Assembly: GCA_013822765.1 (NCBI GenBank)
Contig: PNKY01000011.1
Span: 62,001 to 126,000, forward strand
Origin: Rhodospirillum sp.
GTDB taxonomy: Bacteria; Pseudomonadota; Alphaproteobacteria; Dongiales; Dongiaceae
Length of the DNA: 64,000 bases
Direction: 5' to 3'
In this document: positions 36,919-44,737 of the stretch, piece by piece
Position numbering within the stretch: position 1 is the first letter of the stretch
How the letters are laid out: every line of letters starts with the position of its first letter
Translations under genes and position numbers: made by a program
The notes under the pieces: model-generated
Told to the model about the DNA's origin: nothing
Seen by the model: the letters and a program-made list of their open reading frames with translations, nothing else
The model's database searches: none

Positions 36919-39126
36919 ATGTTGTTCGACACTCCAGCCACAGCCAATCCGATCGACCAGCTCAAGGTTATCGGCAAGCCAACTGACCGGATCGACGGTC
37001 CCCTCAAGACCACAGGCACCGCGCCTTATGCCTACGAGCGGCACGATGCCGTTTCGAACCAAGCCTATGGCTACGTGGTCGGCTCAGCGATTGCCAACGG
37101 GCGGATCGCCTCGATCGAACTGCGGGACGCTAAGGACGCGCCCGGCGTCCTGGCAATCGTCACGGCGCAAGAGGCCGGCAAGCTCGGCAAGGGCAACTTC
37201 AATACCGCCAAGCTGCTTGGTGGCCCCGAGATCCAGCATTACCATCAGGCGATCGCCGTTGTCGTCGCCGAGACTTTCGAGCAGGCGCGCGCCGCCGCGC
37301 AGCTGGTCCGCGTTGACTATGTCCAAGCCAACGGCGCATTCGATCTGGCGGCAGCGAAGAGCTCCGCTATCAAGCCCGAACCTGGGTTCGGCGGCCCTTC
37401 CGACACAGCCGTCGGAGACTTTGACGGCGCGTTCGCCGCGGCGCCGGTCCAGCTCGATGCGACCTACACCACGCCGGACCAGTCGCATGCCATGATGGAG
37501 CCGCATGCCTCGATCGCTGCATGGGACGGGGATAGGCTCACCCTCTGGACCTCCAACCAGATGATCGACTGGAGCACCGGAGATGTGGCGACGACGCTCG
37601 GTATTCCGAAGGAAAATGTCCGCCTCATCTCGCCCTTCATCGGTGGCGGATTCGGCGGCAAGCTGTTCGTGCGAGCCGATGCCATCCTCGCAGCCCTTGG
37701 CGCGCGCGCGGCGCGGCGCCCAGTCAAGGTGGCCCTGTCGCGGCCCACAATGATCAACAACACCACGCATCGGCCCGCAACGATCCAGCGCATCCGGATC
37801 GGCGCGGCCACCGACGGCAAGATCACAGCAATCGGTCATGAAAGCTGGTCAGGTGACTTGCCGGGCGGTCAGCCAGAGACTGCCGTCAGCCAGACCCGCC
37901 TGCTCTATGCCGGTACAAATCGCATGACAGCAATGCGGCTTGCCGTCCTCGACCTCCCCGAAGGCAATGCCATGCGTGCGCCGGGCGAGGCGCCGGGTCT
38001 GATGGCGCTGGAAATCGCCATGGACGAGATGGCCGAGAAGCTCGGCATCGATCCGATCGAGTTTCGGGTCATCAACGATACGATGGTTGATCCGGAAAAG
38101 CCGGAGCGGCCCTTCTCGCAGCGTCGATTGATCGAGTGCTTACGGCTCGGCGCCGAACGCTTTAGCTGGAGCAAGCGTAATCCGAAGCCCGGTCAGACCC
38201 GCGACGGCGGTTGGCTGGTTGGCATGGGTGTCGCCTCCGCCTTCCGGAATAACCTGCTCACCAAGTCCGCCGCCCGCGTTCGACTCGACAGTCGTGGCAT
38301 GGTGACGGTTGAGACCGATATGACCGACATCGGTACCGGCAGCTACACCATCATTGCTCAGACCACCGCCGAGATGATGGGCCTGCCGCTTCACAAGGTG
38401 TCGGTGCGCCTCGGCGACTCTAGCTTTCCGGTTTCGTGCGGCTCTGGCGGGCAATGGGGCGCCAACAACTCCACCTCGGGAGTCTATGCCGCGTGCGTCA
38501 AGCTGCGCGAGACGGTAGCGCGAAAGATTGGGTTTGACGCGTCGGAAGCGGAGTTCCTCGACGAGCAGGTTAAAGCCGGCGATCGCAGCGTCCCGCTTGC
38601 TCAGGCCGCAGAGGGAGAGGACATCGTCGCCGAGGACGCCATCGAATATGGCGATCTCGATAAGAAATACCAGCAGTCGACCTTTGGCGCACACTTCGTG
38701 GAAGTCGCCGTCGATGTGGCGACGGCCGAGGTCCGGGTACGGCGCATGCTCGCGGTCTGCGCCGCAGGCCGCATTCTCAATCCGAAATCTGCGCGCAGCC
38801 AGGTGATCGGTGCGATGACGATGGGCACCGGCGCCGCGCTTATGGAGGAGCTCGCGATCGACAAGCGCTTTGGTTACTTCGTGAACCACGACCTTGCCAG
38901 CTATGAAGTGCCGGTCCACGCCGATATTCCGCATCAGGAAGTCATCTTCTTGCCTGAGGCGGACCCGATCTCATCCCCGATGAAGGCCAAGGGAGTCGGC
39001 GAACTCGGTATCTGCGGGGTCGGCGCGGCGGTTGCCAATGCGATCTACAACGCCACCGGCGTGCGCGTGCGCAACTATCCGATCACGCTCGACAAGCTCC
39101 TCGAACACATGCCTGAGATTTCATGA
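36919..39126 (+). CDS. paoC: Aldehyde oxidoreductase molybdopterin subunit PaoC
   Basis: A 735-residue catalytic subunit holding molybdenum cofactor. It contains FIGGGFGGKLFVRADAILAA (cofactor loop), the active-site Arg in NAMRAPGEAPGLMALEIAMD, and the catalytic Glu in KAKGVGELGICGVGAAVANA near the C-terminus. It should oxidise aromatic or aliphatic aldehydes to acids in the periplasm as part of PaoABC. The maturation chaperone PaoD/XdhC is not in this cluster and must be encoded elsewhere. Confidence 0.93.
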   Translation: MLFDTPATANPIDQLKVIGKPTDRIDGPLKTTGTAPYAYERHDAVSNQAYGYVVGSAIANGRIASIELRDAKDAPGVLAIVTAQEAGKLGKGNFNTAKLLGGPEIQHYHQAIAVVVAETFEQARAAAQLVRVDYVQANGAFDLAAAKSSAIKPEPGFGGPSDTAVGDFDGAFAAAPVQLDATYTTPDQSHAMMEPHASIAAWDGDRLTLWTSNQMIDWSTGDVATTLGIPKENVRLISPFIGGGFGGKLFVRADAILAALGARAARRPVKVALSRPTMINNTTHRPATIQRIRIGAATDGKITAIGHESWSGDLPGGQPETAVSQTRLLYAGTNRMTAMRLAVLDLPEGNAMRAPGEAPGLMALEIAMDEMAEKLGIDPIEFRVINDTMVDPEKPERPFSQRRLIECLRLGAERFSWSKRNPKPGQTRDGGWLVGMGVASAFRNNLLTKSAARVRLDSRGMVTVETDMTDIGTGSYTIIAQTTAEMMGLPLHKVSVRLGDSSFPVSCGSGGQWGANNSTSGVYAACVKLRETVARKIGFDASEAEFLDEQVKAGDRSVPLAQAAEGEDIVAEDAIEYGDLDKKYQQSTFGAHFVEVAVDVATAEVRVRRMLAVCAAGRILNPKSARSQVIGAMTMGTGAALMEELAIDKRFGYFVNHDLASYEVPVHADIPHQEVIFLPEADPISSPMKAKGVGELGICGVGAAVANAIYNATGVRVRNYPITLDKLLEHMPEIS

Positions 39127-39148
39127 GCCCTGCCTTCCTAGGCCGACC

Positions 39149-39736
39149 GTGACCAAAGATCTCTCCCGACGGATGATTCTGGGTGCGCCCGCTCTGCTCT
39201 CGCTCGCGGTCAGCGTCACCGCTTCTGCAGACGCGACCTCCGGGGCGCGAGACGCAGAGTCAAAGATCCTCGTGGCCTATTTCTCCCGATCTGGAAACAC
39301 CCGCGTCATTGCGGGAACCATTCAGCGAGCCCTTGCCGCGGAGCTCTTCGAGATCCGCCCGGACCGGCCGTACCCGGAGGATTACGACCAGACCGTCGAG
39401 CAGGCGCGACAGGAGCGGGACCGCGGCCACGAGCCACCACTGGAGGCACGGGTCCCCGACATGGCAGCCTACGAGAGTGTATTTCTCGGCTTCCCAATCT
39501 GGGGAGAGACCACCCCGCCGGTGATCCGGTCTTTCCTGAGAAAGCACGACCTCTCCGGCAAGACGCTGCGCCCCTTCATCACCCACGGAGGCTACGGTCT
39601 GGGCGACAGTCTTGCTGTCCTTGCCGACCATGCGCCCGGCACAAAAATCGAGCCTCCATTCTCGATCGAGGCGGATCAGGAACGACGGACGCTTAATCAG
39701 GTCACTGGCTGGCTAAACGAGATCGGACTTAGATAA
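39149..39736 (+). CDS. Tat-exported flavodoxin
   Basis: A 195-residue flavodoxin. I chose GTG 39149, since it gives a twin-arginine signal (KDLSRRMILGAPALLSLAVS) before the flavodoxin fold; ATG 39173 would cut the RR motif. The fold shows ILVAYFSRSGNTRVIAGTIQ (FMN phosphate loop) and VFLGFPIWGETTPPVIRSFL (isoalloxazine-binding Trp). It lies 22 nt after paoC. A periplasmic flavodoxin next to a periplasmic aldehyde oxidase suggests it may take its electrons, though that is inference. Confidence 0.85.
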   Translation: MTKDLSRRMILGAPALLSLAVSVTASADATSGARDAESKILVAYFSRSGNTRVIAGTIQRALAAELFEIRPDRPYPEDYDQTVEQARQERDRGHEPPLEARVPDMAAYESVFLGFPIWGETTPPVIRSFLRKHDLSGKTLRPFITHGGYGLGDSLAVLADHAPGTKIEPPFSIEADQERRTLNQVTGWLNEIGLR

Positions 39737-39890
39737 CGAGCGGCTTGCCTTTCTCGACAATGTACGTGGCAAGCTCCGCTCCGTTGCTGGCACCGGCGTT
39801 GGTCGCCGAGTGGATCTCCGGCCGGGATGAACAAGACATCGCTAACCTCGAGCGTCGCACGCCTGCCGTCCTGCCAAAGCTCCAATATTG
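39729..39890 (-). pseudogene. Cupin-domain remnant, frameshifted
   Basis: The minus strand first encodes ELWQDGRRATLEVSDVLFIP followed by AG. After a frame change it encodes SATNAGASNGAELATYIVEK followed by GKPLVI and a stop at 39729-39731. Together these are the C-terminal half of a small cupin (barrel strand, then a His/Ala-type metal-strand region and a typical VEKGKPL ending). The N-terminal half is missing upstream of about 39890. The remnant slightly overlaps the flavodoxin stop region. Confidence 0.6.
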
Positions 39891-39961
39891 GACTAGGCTA
39901 CGCAGGCCGTCAGGTATACCGGCGCCGGGTCACGCCGGTTCGCCGCCAACAGGAGCCCACC

Positions 39962-40969
39962 ATGAGTATCGGCCTCATTGCCCTTCTCGACGATGTGGCC
40001 AGCCTGGCGAAAGCCGCGGCAGCGTCACTGGACGACATCGCCGGACAAGCGGCCAAGGCCGGAACCAAGGCGGCAGGCGTTGTGATCGACGACACCGCGG
40101 TTACACCGCGCTATCTGACGGAGTTCGCGGCGGCGCGCGAGCTGCCGGTCATCGGCAAGATCGCCCTGGGGTCGCTCAAGAACAAGCTGCTGTTCCTACT
40201 GCCGGCCGCCCTGGTCTTGAGCCTGCTGGCGCCGCACGCCATCATGCCCCTGCTGATGCTAGGCGGACTTTATCTCTGCTACGAAGGCACCGAGAAAGTC
40301 TACGAATCCCTGTTCCCGCACGCCGCGCACGAACACGAAGCAGCATTGGAGCCGATCGCGGCCGACCCGCAATCATTCGAAGATCAGAAGGTCGCCAGCG
40401 CGATCAAGACCGATTTCATCCTCTCGGCCGAAATTATGACTATCACCCTCGGCGCCATTCCGGACGCTGGGCCGTGGACCCAGGCGGCGGTGCTGGCCAG
40501 CGTCGGTATCGCGATTACTATCGCGGTCTATGGTGTGGTCGCCATTATCGTGAAAGCCGACGATGTGGGCCTTGCGCTCGCGCAGGTCGGCGCATCATCT
40601 GCGCTCGGCGCGCCGGCCAGACTGGTCGGCCGCCTTCTGGTCCGGAGCATGCCATACTTCCTGCGCATGCTCGGCATCGTCGGCACTGCGGCCATGATCT
40701 GGGTCGGCGGCGGGATTCTGCTGCACGGCATCGAAGGTTACGGCTGGTCATGGCCGAGCCACTTGCTGCACGATGCCGGCGCCGCCGCGCAGCAATCGAT
40801 CCCCGCCATCGGAACTTTCATGGCCTGGCTGGTTCAGGCAGCCGGAGCCGGCCTCATTGGTCTCATCGTCGGATCGCTCGCCATCCCGGCCATGAGCGGC
40901 TTCCTCTCTCCGTTCTGGCGGACTCTGAAGGCGCGCCTACGCCGCCTGCGGTCGCCACCCGTTCCGTAA
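39962..40969 (+). CDS. DUF808 (YedI-type) membrane protein
   Basis: A 335-residue inner-membrane protein from ATG 39962 with an AGGAG site. It starts MSIGLIALLDDVASLAKAAA and carries the family motifs DDIAGQAAKAGTKAAGVVIDDTAVTP and LGGLYLCYEGTEKVYES. Several membrane segments are visible (LFLLPAALVLSLLAPHAIMPLLML; AAVLASVGIAITIAVYGVVA; MLGIVGTAAMIWVGGGILL; GLIGLIVGSLAIPAM). Function unknown. Its last ~150 coding bases and following sequence are repeated at 41637-41794. Confidence 0.88.
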   Translation: MSIGLIALLDDVASLAKAAAASLDDIAGQAAKAGTKAAGVVIDDTAVTPRYLTEFAAARELPVIGKIALGSLKNKLLFLLPAALVLSLLAPHAIMPLLMLGGLYLCYEGTEKVYESLFPHAAHEHEAALEPIAADPQSFEDQKVASAIKTDFILSAEIMTITLGAIPDAGPWTQAAVLASVGIAITIAVYGVVAIIVKADDVGLALAQVGASSALGAPARLVGRLLVRSMPYFLRMLGIVGTAAMIWVGGGILLHGIEGYGWSWPSHLLHDAGAAAQQSIPAIGTFMAWLVQAAGAGLIGLIVGSLAIPAMSGFLSPFWRTLKARLRRLRSPPVP

Positions 40970-40989
40970 AGACCGACCTCGCTCATGAA
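40823..40989 (+). repeat. Direct repeat, copy A (3' end of DUF808 gene)
   Basis: This 167-bp segment (AWLVQAAGAGLIGLIVGS region through the stop and GACCTCGCTCATGAA) is repeated at 41637-41794 with scattered substitutions and a 9-base loss. The two copies flank the DUF2171 gene. Confidence 0.85.
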
Positions 40990-41199
40990 CTTGCTAGGTG
41001 CCAAACTCAGACCTCGAAGGTTCGCCTGGATGGGTCCGGTTGGCGGCCGCCGGAATTGGATGCGGCCAGCTTCCACCCGCATCAGCGCGCTGGTCAAGTG
41101 CCACTGGCAGAATCCGGCTCGCGGAGGAAGTACAACGCCCCATGCCCGCTTGGTGATGACGCCGGACGAGGCAGGTCTATCTGAGCCCCATCGCTACAC

Positions 41200-41400
41200 T
41201 CAGGTGCGGTTCTTGCTCAGGCGAATCTCGTCGTTCTTGATGTCCGCGACGTCCGCCAGATCAATGAAGTGGTGCTGGCCGTCGGCGGAACCGCTCTTGG
41301 ACAGCTTGATCTTGTCGCCCTCGACCTTGTCCACGCTGCCGATAGAGCGGCCATCTGAACCAACGACCTTCATGTGCTCGCGAATTTGAGACTTATCCAT
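41200..41400 (-). CDS. DUF2171 small protein
   Basis: A 66-residue protein starting MDKSQIREHMKVVGSDGRSI and continuing GSVDKVEGDKIKLSKSGSAD, the typical PRC-barrel-like DUF2171 pattern. A GGAG ribosome-binding site precedes ATG 41400. Function unknown; such proteins are often stress-associated. It lies between the two copies of the DUF808 direct repeat, so it may have been captured by that rearrangement. Confidence 0.83.
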   Translation of the reverse strand: MDKSQIREHMKVVGSDGRSIGSVDKVEGDKIKLSKSGSADGQHHFIDLADVADIKNDEIRLSKNRT

Positions 41401-41636
41401 GGATCGAACTCCTGTATTGGGTTGTGACTCTAGGAGAACAATACGTGGAGAAGGTCAGTTCCGCCGAGACTTGGCAGCAGAGAAAACCCCGCCAGCCGGG
41501 CTGAGCAACGCACTCAACAGCCCCCTGTGATAGGACGGAAAAATTGCGTCCTGCCGCGACCCTGAAGGTCTGATTCTTGGAACCAATTATTACCGACCAT
41601 ATTAGTCCCTCAGTGCTCGGTGCCAGCGCCACCCCA

Positions 41637-41794
41637 GCCTGGCTGGTTCAGGCAGCCGGAGCCGGTCTCATCGTCGGATCGTTCGCCATCCCGGCCATAA
41701 ACGGCTTCCTCTCTCCGCTCTGGCGGACACGGAAGGCGCACCTACGCCGTCTGCGGTCGCCACTCGTTCCCTAAAGACCGACCTCGCTCATGAA
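41637..41794 (+). repeat. Direct repeat, copy B (DUF808 fragment)
   Basis: Encodes AWLVQAAGAGLIVGSFAIPA and the rest of the DUF808 C-terminus, in a frame opening at 41577, but without the body of the protein. Relative to copy A it lacks one GLI tripeptide (9 bases) and has about a dozen base changes, so the duplication is not recent. The 41401-41636 stretch just before it holds no recognisable gene. Confidence 0.85.
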
Positions 41795-41802
41795 ATTGTG
41801 TC

Positions 41803-41830
41803 ATGTCTGCTTTGTGCCAAAAGCAGTCAT
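41803..41830. repeat. 26-bp palindrome, copy 2 (degenerate)
   Basis: ATGTCTGCTTTGTGCCAAAA followed by GCAGTCAT, immediately after the DUF808 direct-repeat copy. Related to 32959-32984 and 46543-46569, with several arm mismatches. Confidence 0.5.
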
Positions 41831-41877
41831 TCCCGTCGCGCAGGCGGGAGTGGCGGAAGGAGAAATAACTCCGCCGA

Positions 41878-43005
41878 TCAACCGAGGGCTGAAGGCCGGT
41901 GTGGCATGTCGTTGAGGGATGTTGGCGGGCGCGAGCCTACGGGTGGAGTACATCGGATCTTCGCGCCGACGATGTCGTCCCAGCCCTTGATGATGATCTC
42001 CTTCGCTCTTTCTTGCTCCTCGACGGTCGGGAAGACCAGCTCGTCAGGCGCCTCGTGAATCTCAGGCAGCTGCTCTAGCAGTTCAACGGGAACCTTGCGG
42101 GTCTGCACGAGATTGCTGAATCGGATGGGATGGCAGTGGGCCTTGAGCCAGGTGACTTGGCTTTCGTCCGAATAGAGGTGCTCCATCCATAGCTTTGCTG
42201 CGTTCGGGTGCGCAGCGGTCGCGCTGATGCCCTCGACATAGATGCCGCCGACCAGTCCGGTCTTTGGCACCTCGACCTCGATCTTTGAACTGCCAGCAAA
42301 TCGGTCGCGGTCACCCAACGCAAGATAGCTCCAGCGGATAAGGATTGGCGTGGAACCACTCAACAGTGATTGAGAAGTACCGACGAATGGTACGAGGTTG
42401 CCTCTTTCTGAGAGTTCGGCGAAAAATTTGAGGCCCTCGCCTGCCGCATGATCTCTATTGCCGCAAGCAGATAGCCCAGCTGCGTACACTGCCAGGATCG
42501 CCTGGTTTGCGGTCAGCGGGTCGCCAGAGAGCGCGACTGCATTCCTGTATTCCGGTCTCAACAGGTCCGACCAATCCTGCGGAGCGTTCTTCACGATATC
42601 TGTATTGATCTCTAACGAAAGCACGCCGTAGTAGTGCCCGCACCAGAACCCGTCGGGATCCTTGGCGGCATCCGAGATCGTGCTCCAGGTCGATACCTTA
42701 TAGGGTTGAAGCAGGCCATCTTTCTTCGCCGCTGAGCCGAACGACAGGCCGACATCGATTACATCCGGTGCTGGAAGCATGCGGTCATACCGGCTGGCTT
42801 TGAGCGCCTCCAACTGCCCGGCCGATGTGGCATCGGGTTTGGATTCGGTGACGATCAGCCCGTATTTGGCCTTGAAGGCATCGATCAAGGCGCCGCATCC
42901 GCACCAGTCGCGAGGCAGGCCGATCACCGTGAGCTGACCTTCCTTCTGGGCGGCCGCTATCAGGCCGTCACGCTGGGGATCGTCAAACCACCGTCGTACT
43001 CTCAT
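41878..43005 (-). CDS. ABC-type solute-binding protein lacking a signal peptide
   Basis: A 375-residue protein from ATG 43005, chosen because GGAGGG precedes it. The chain begins close to the mature domain (RDGLIAAAQKEGQLTVIGLP) and follows the Fe/polyamine-type binding-protein pattern (PDVIDVGLSFGSAAKKDGLL; GVLSLEINTDIVKNAPQDWS; LLSGSTPILIRWSYLALGDR). No export signal is present here or in the frame upstream, and no permease or ATPase adjoins it. It may be a truncated orphan left by rearrangement; the 5' signal sequence appears to have been lost. Confidence 0.75.
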   Translation of the reverse strand: MRVRRWFDDPQRDGLIAAAQKEGQLTVIGLPRDWCGCGALIDAFKAKYGLIVTESKPDATSAGQLEALKASRYDRMLPAPDVIDVGLSFGSAAKKDGLLQPYKVSTWSTISDAAKDPDGFWCGHYYGVLSLEINTDIVKNAPQDWSDLLRPEYRNAVALSGDPLTANQAILAVYAAGLSACGNRDHAAGEGLKFFAELSERGNLVPFVGTSQSLLSGSTPILIRWSYLALGDRDRFAGSSKIEVEVPKTGLVGGIYVEGISATAAHPNAAKLWMEHLYSDESQVTWLKAHCHPIRFSNLVQTRKVPVELLEQLPEIHEAPDELVFPTVEEQERAKEIIIKGWDDIVGAKIRCTPPVGSRPPTSLNDMPHRPSALG

Positions 43006-43137
43006 GTTCGTCCCTCCATAGCCAGAGGCTGCGTCGAAACCGGCTGCATTCAGGAACGCAACGCAATGAAAGCCACGAGAGGTCCAATGCTCGCGACGAT
43101 ACCGCACGCGACATATGGGCCAGAGGATGCGAACAGC

Positions 43138-43341
43138 CTAGACGCATTCACGCACCGCGGAAAGGTCTCGCTGCCCCGAGAGAGTGGGTCGCGAAGCAAA
43201 TTCATGTCCAAACACAATCGCCAGATCTGGCCTGCGATGGGTTTGAATTGCCGTCACGCGCTCATCTGGGGGCAGAAAAGTCTGCTTTGTGGCACGTGCG
43301 CACATCGCATCAAATAAAAACCAATCACCGGGAACTGCCAT
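43138..43341 (-). CDS. Possible small protein downstream of the VOC gene
   Basis: A 67-codon frame from ATG 43341, 17 nt after the VOC gene stop and preceded by TTTGGAGAGCGGAC, a good ribosome-binding site. The sequence (MAVPGDWFLFDAMCARATKQ, then TFLPPDERVTAIQTHRRPDL) is not recognised. It may be a short gene or chance. The rest of 43006-43358 shows nothing else. Confidence 0.28.
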   Translation of the reverse strand: MAVPGDWFLFDAMCARATKQTFLPPDERVTAIQTHRRPDLAIVFGHEFASRPTLSGQRDLSAVRECV

Positions 43342-43358
43342 GTCCGCTCTCCAAAGCG

Positions 43359-43799
43359 TCAGTTCTTCTGGAGTTCGAGCAGCTCGATGATGATGCCGTT
43401 CGGGTCCCGGATATAGCCTGCCAGGCAACTGTCAACCGGACCGGACTTCACGCTGGCAATTCTTCCTTGGCTCGTCGCGCCCGCCCCCAAGAGTTCGCTC
43501 CAGGTCCGGGCGATGTCGTCGACTTCGAGGCAGACATGCGCCGCGCCGGCCACAGCGGGTTGCGGCGGGGCACCATCGCTTGCACCCCGCAGGTACTGAA
43601 TGAATTCGATGTGATGGCCATGACCGTAGAGATGGGCCACCATGAGAGAAGCGCCCGGCACGCCGGTCACCGTCTCCTGCCAGTCGCCCTCGCGCGGCGA
43701 GACCGACGCCGCCTTGAATCCCAGCATCTCAGTCCAGAACCGTACCGATTTGTCGATGTCCGATACGGTGAAGCTGGTGTGGTTGAATCCCGTAATCAT
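43359..43799 (-). CDS. VOC family (glyoxalase-like) protein
   Basis: A 146-residue protein; the ATG at 43799 follows GGGAGC. Two betaalphabetabetabeta modules are visible, with MITGFNHTSFTVSDIDKSVR (first metal His), HLYGHGHHIEFIQYL (metal Glu), AAHVCLEVDDIARTWSELLG (second His) and GYIRDPNGIIIELLEL (final Glu). It should be a metal-dependent lyase, isomerase or dioxygenase. It follows the SDR gene on the same strand at 10 nt, so it probably belongs to the same catabolic operon. Confidence 0.87.
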   Translation of the reverse strand: MITGFNHTSFTVSDIDKSVRFWTEMLGFKAASVSPREGDWQETVTGVPGASLMVAHLYGHGHHIEFIQYLRGASDGAPPQPAVAGAAHVCLEVDDIARTWSELLGAGATSQGRIASVKSGPVDSCLAGYIRDPNGIIIELLELQKN

Positions 43800-43809
43800 C
43801 CGGTGCTCC

Positions 43810-44574
43810 CTAGAGATATCCGTACGCGGTCCAGCCCCCATTCACTTCCAGGGTGTGCCCCGTAATGTAGCTCGCCCGTTCAGGCGACAACAGAAAGGCT
43901 ATACCCTCGGCTACCTCGTCTTCCGTTCCGAGCCGACCCATCGGGGTTCGCCGGTTGATCGCCGAAAGATCCAAACTGCCGCTGGCAGCCAGCGCTCGCG
44001 TCGGCTCGTTGATGATGTAGCCCGGGGCGATCGCGTTGACGCGGATGCCCCGAGCGGCCCATTCGATGGCCTGCATTTTCGTCAGACTGATCAGCGCGCT
44101 TTTCGACACGCAGTAAGGCCCCCGCGTCGGCGCCAACACCTGGCCCAGCACGGAGGACACGTTCACGATCGCGCTTCCAGGCCCCATGCGGCGAACCGCA
44201 GCGTTGGAGATTTCGATCGGAGCGAGAAGGTTGACGTCGAGTACGCGCTGCCATTGGTCGCGCGTGAGATCCAGCAGGGGTGCATGGTCCCAGACCCCTG
44301 CGTTGTTGACGAGGTCGTCGATGCCGCCCCATGCGGCAAGCATCGCGTCCATGACCGCGCTAACCGCCGCCGGATCGGTGACGTCGCCCTGATGCCAGCA
44401 GGCGCCATCCTTGCCGATTTCGTCCGCCGTGCGCTGTGCCGCCGCGCCGTCGCGGTCGAGCAGAGCAACGCGCCAGCCTCTGCGAGCGAGCAGGTGCGCG
44501 GTGACGGCGCCAATCCCGGCGCCACCGCCGGTTATCAGGACGCGACGCCCGGCAACCGATTCGATCGCTGACAT
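43810..44574 (-). CDS. Short-chain dehydrogenase/reductase (SDR)
   Basis: A 254-residue classical SDR. I chose ATG 44574 (MSAIESVAGRRVLITGGGAG), which follows GGGAGCAAGG. The cofactor motif VLITGGGAGIGAVTA, the NNAGVWDHAP loop, the catalytic Ser in IVNVSSVLGQ and Tyr-Lys in YCVSK are intact; RVALLDRDGAA suggests NAD preference. It probably oxidises a sugar or sugar-acid hydroxyl. It is divergent from the ThDP enzyme gene and lies upstream of the VOC gene. Confidence 0.9.
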   Translation of the reverse strand: MSAIESVAGRRVLITGGGAGIGAVTAHLLARRGWRVALLDRDGAAAQRTADEIGKDGACWHQGDVTDPAAVSAVMDAMLAAWGGIDDLVNNAGVWDHAPLLDLTRDQWQRVLDVNLLAPIEISNAAVRRMGPGSAIVNVSSVLGQVLAPTRGPYCVSKSALISLTKMQAIEWAARGIRVNAIAPGYIINEPTRALAASGSLDLSAINRRTPMGRLGTEDEVAEGIAFLLSPERASYITGHTLEVNGGWTAYGYL

Positions 44575-44737
44575 GTGCCTTGCTCCCATTTGGCATCATC
44601 CTGGCGCAGCGCTCTGCACTTCGGCGGCCAAGACACCAATACTTCCCAGTTGACCGCAAATGTCCATTCCGGAAACCCGCCCGGATGCTATTTTGATGGC
44701 CCGATGCCTATCGCCTAGGAAAGAACGGAAGCAGCTC

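Noticed and set aside
41571-41610. GGAAC motif as an EcfG general-stress promoter
   Set aside because: No CGTT lies 16-17 nt downstream of the GGAAC, so the two-part motif is not met.
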